DNA from: Anderseniella sp963698275
Lineage (GTDB): Bacteria > Pseudomonadota > Alphaproteobacteria > Rhizobiales > Aestuariivirgaceae
Assembly (NCBI GenBank): GCA_963698275.1
Contig: CAVOQE010000004.1
Coordinates: forward strand, 124,001 to 188,000
Direction: 5' to 3'
DNA length: 64,000 nucleotides
Of the stretch, positions 63,444 to 64,000 are shown in pieces. Below the pieces are notes generated by a model, which did no database searches, was not told the origin of the DNA, and saw only the letters and a list, made by a program, of their open reading frames with translations. The position numbers were made by a program, and so were the translations under genes. The number at the start of each line of letters is the position of its first letter. The first letter of the stretch is position 1.

Positions 63444-64000
63444 CTAATCCAGCATTTTCAGGGCACGGGTGAAGAAATCCTCCGTGCCGAAATTGCCGGA
63501 CTTGAGCGTAATGGCGAATGTTTCGCCGTCGCGCTCGGCAAAGCACCATGGAACACCGGGCGCTATTTCGCGGCCTACGCTCAGCCGGTCTGTTGCCAGC
63601 GCCTGCGTTACCGCGCCCGAGGTTTCGCCGCCGGCCACGACAAAGCGCCTGATGCCGTGATCAAACGCATCGCGCGCCAATGCTGCAAGGGCATCTTCCA
63701 CGACCTGGCCGGCCTTTTCACGTCCCAGTTTTTCCTGTGCCGCCGTCACATCAGCCGGTTCTGCTGTGGCGTAGATGATCTTCGGCGCATCCGGGTCTTG
63801 TGATGCCAGCCATTGCCGGGCCTGGGCCAGGGCATCCGGGCCATCGGCCAGGGCCAGCGGATCAAGCCGCAAAGATGCAGCGCCCGCGCTGTAGTCGGCG
63901 ACTTGTGCCCGGGTCATGGCGGAACATGAGCCCGACAGCACGATATTGCCGCGGGCGGTCGCGGGCGCGATGATATCGGCGTCAGGGGCTGCAATACTGC
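63444..64000 (-). CDS. OtnK-type four-carbon acid sugar kinase, C-terminal part (5' end outside window)
   Basis: The frame is open to the window end, leaving the last 185 residues. They show the DUF1537 nucleotide-binding half: IVLSGSCSAMTRAQVADY, KIIYATAEPADVTAAQ, RRFVVAGGETSGAVTQALATD, PGVPWCFA and LALKSGNFG-like ITLKSGNFGTEDFF. OtnK enzymes phosphorylate 3-oxo-tetronates or related acids in the breakdown of four-carbon sugar acids. It converges on the glycerate kinase, with a repeat between, and would fit a sugar-acid pathway with the TRAP importer. The GTG at 63941 is an internal codon and not the start. Confidence 0.85.
   Translation of the reverse strand, partial: SIAAPDADIIAPATARGNIVLSGSCSAMTRAQVADYSAGAASLRLDPLALADGPDALAQARQWLASQDPDAPKIIYATAEPADVTAAQEKLGREKAGQVVEDALAALARDAFDHGIRRFVVAGGETSGAVTQALATDRLSVGREIAPGVPWCFAERDGETFAITLKSGNFGTEDFFTRALKMLD

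Noticed and set aside
63941..63941. GTG at 63941 as the start of a 165-residue protein
   Set aside because: The homologous frame continues upstream to the window edge (IVLSGSCS and before), so this is an internal codon of a longer kinase.

Overview
The window looks like a chromosomal segment of an alphaproteobacterium, most likely a Hyphomicrobiales (Rhizobiales) relative. The grounds are gene order and families: a murA - DUF2948 - hisD - UPF0262 - low-molecular-weight phosphatase - maf - yacG block, Cpa/Tad pilus genes, a PdhS-like multi-PAS kinase, an A73-type tRNA-His and short intergenic palindromes of a type common in that order. Host genes are GC-rich and tightly packed, with many 4-bp ATGA start/stop overlaps. 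Layout, left: (1) 1-4245, a branched-chain amino-acid-type ABC importer (binding protein cut by the window edge, fused LivH-LivM permease, LivG, LivF), facing a creatininase-family gene. (2) 5155-11804, a split pilus-assembly locus (small lipoprotein, CpaC secretin and CpaB on minus; TadD-like TPR lipoprotein and an exported protein divergent), then a small membrane protein, a HupE/UreJ-type permease and an unusual receiver-like membrane-anchored protein. (3) 12148-17895, a DM13 protein, an ArsR/SRPBCC/YCII unit with a nested palindrome upstream, a tungstate transporter tupBCA with a convergent regulator, and ogt. (4) 18016-31974, a genomic island of about 14 kb in the 3' end of tRNA-Phe, flanked by an 18-bp direct repeat with a truncated integrase beside the tRNA. 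It carries a B12-dependent radical SAM enzyme followed by a gene for an unusual (Gly-Val)18 protein that runs into a decayed S9 peptidase, then a 1744-residue kinase/ATPase/histidine-kinase fusion with a response regulator and a response-regulator cyclase. Right: (5) 31951-37886, tRNA-Phe and the conserved yacG-maf-phosphatase-UPF0262-hisD-DUF2948-murA block, then tRNA-Thr. (6) 38221-47006, three poorly known genes including an Xre regulator, trkH, a thermonuclease, moaE, an AsmA protein and acetoacetyl-CoA synthetase. (7) 47055-48566, a complete IS1182-type element with 18-bp inverted repeats and a CGGA target duplication. (8) 48845-53389, a second signalling operon (haem-type DUF3365 sensor, histidine kinase, receiver, receiver-cyclase). 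(9) 53741-57835, a secreted phospholipase-A2-like gene between a degraded copy and the intact copy of the 3' end of a PdhS-like kinase gene. (10) 58037-64000, tRNA-His, a TAXI-type TRAP transporter, glycerate kinase and the end of an OtnK-type kinase. Two cross-cutting points matter. First, four otherwise normal genes (tupA, trkH, aacS, glycerate kinase) are each broken by one single-base indel, which suggests either assembly errors or early decay. Second, the island's radical SAM plus Gly-Val repeat pair is the best candidate here for an undescribed system, possibly a RiPP-like modification of a valine-rich repeat.
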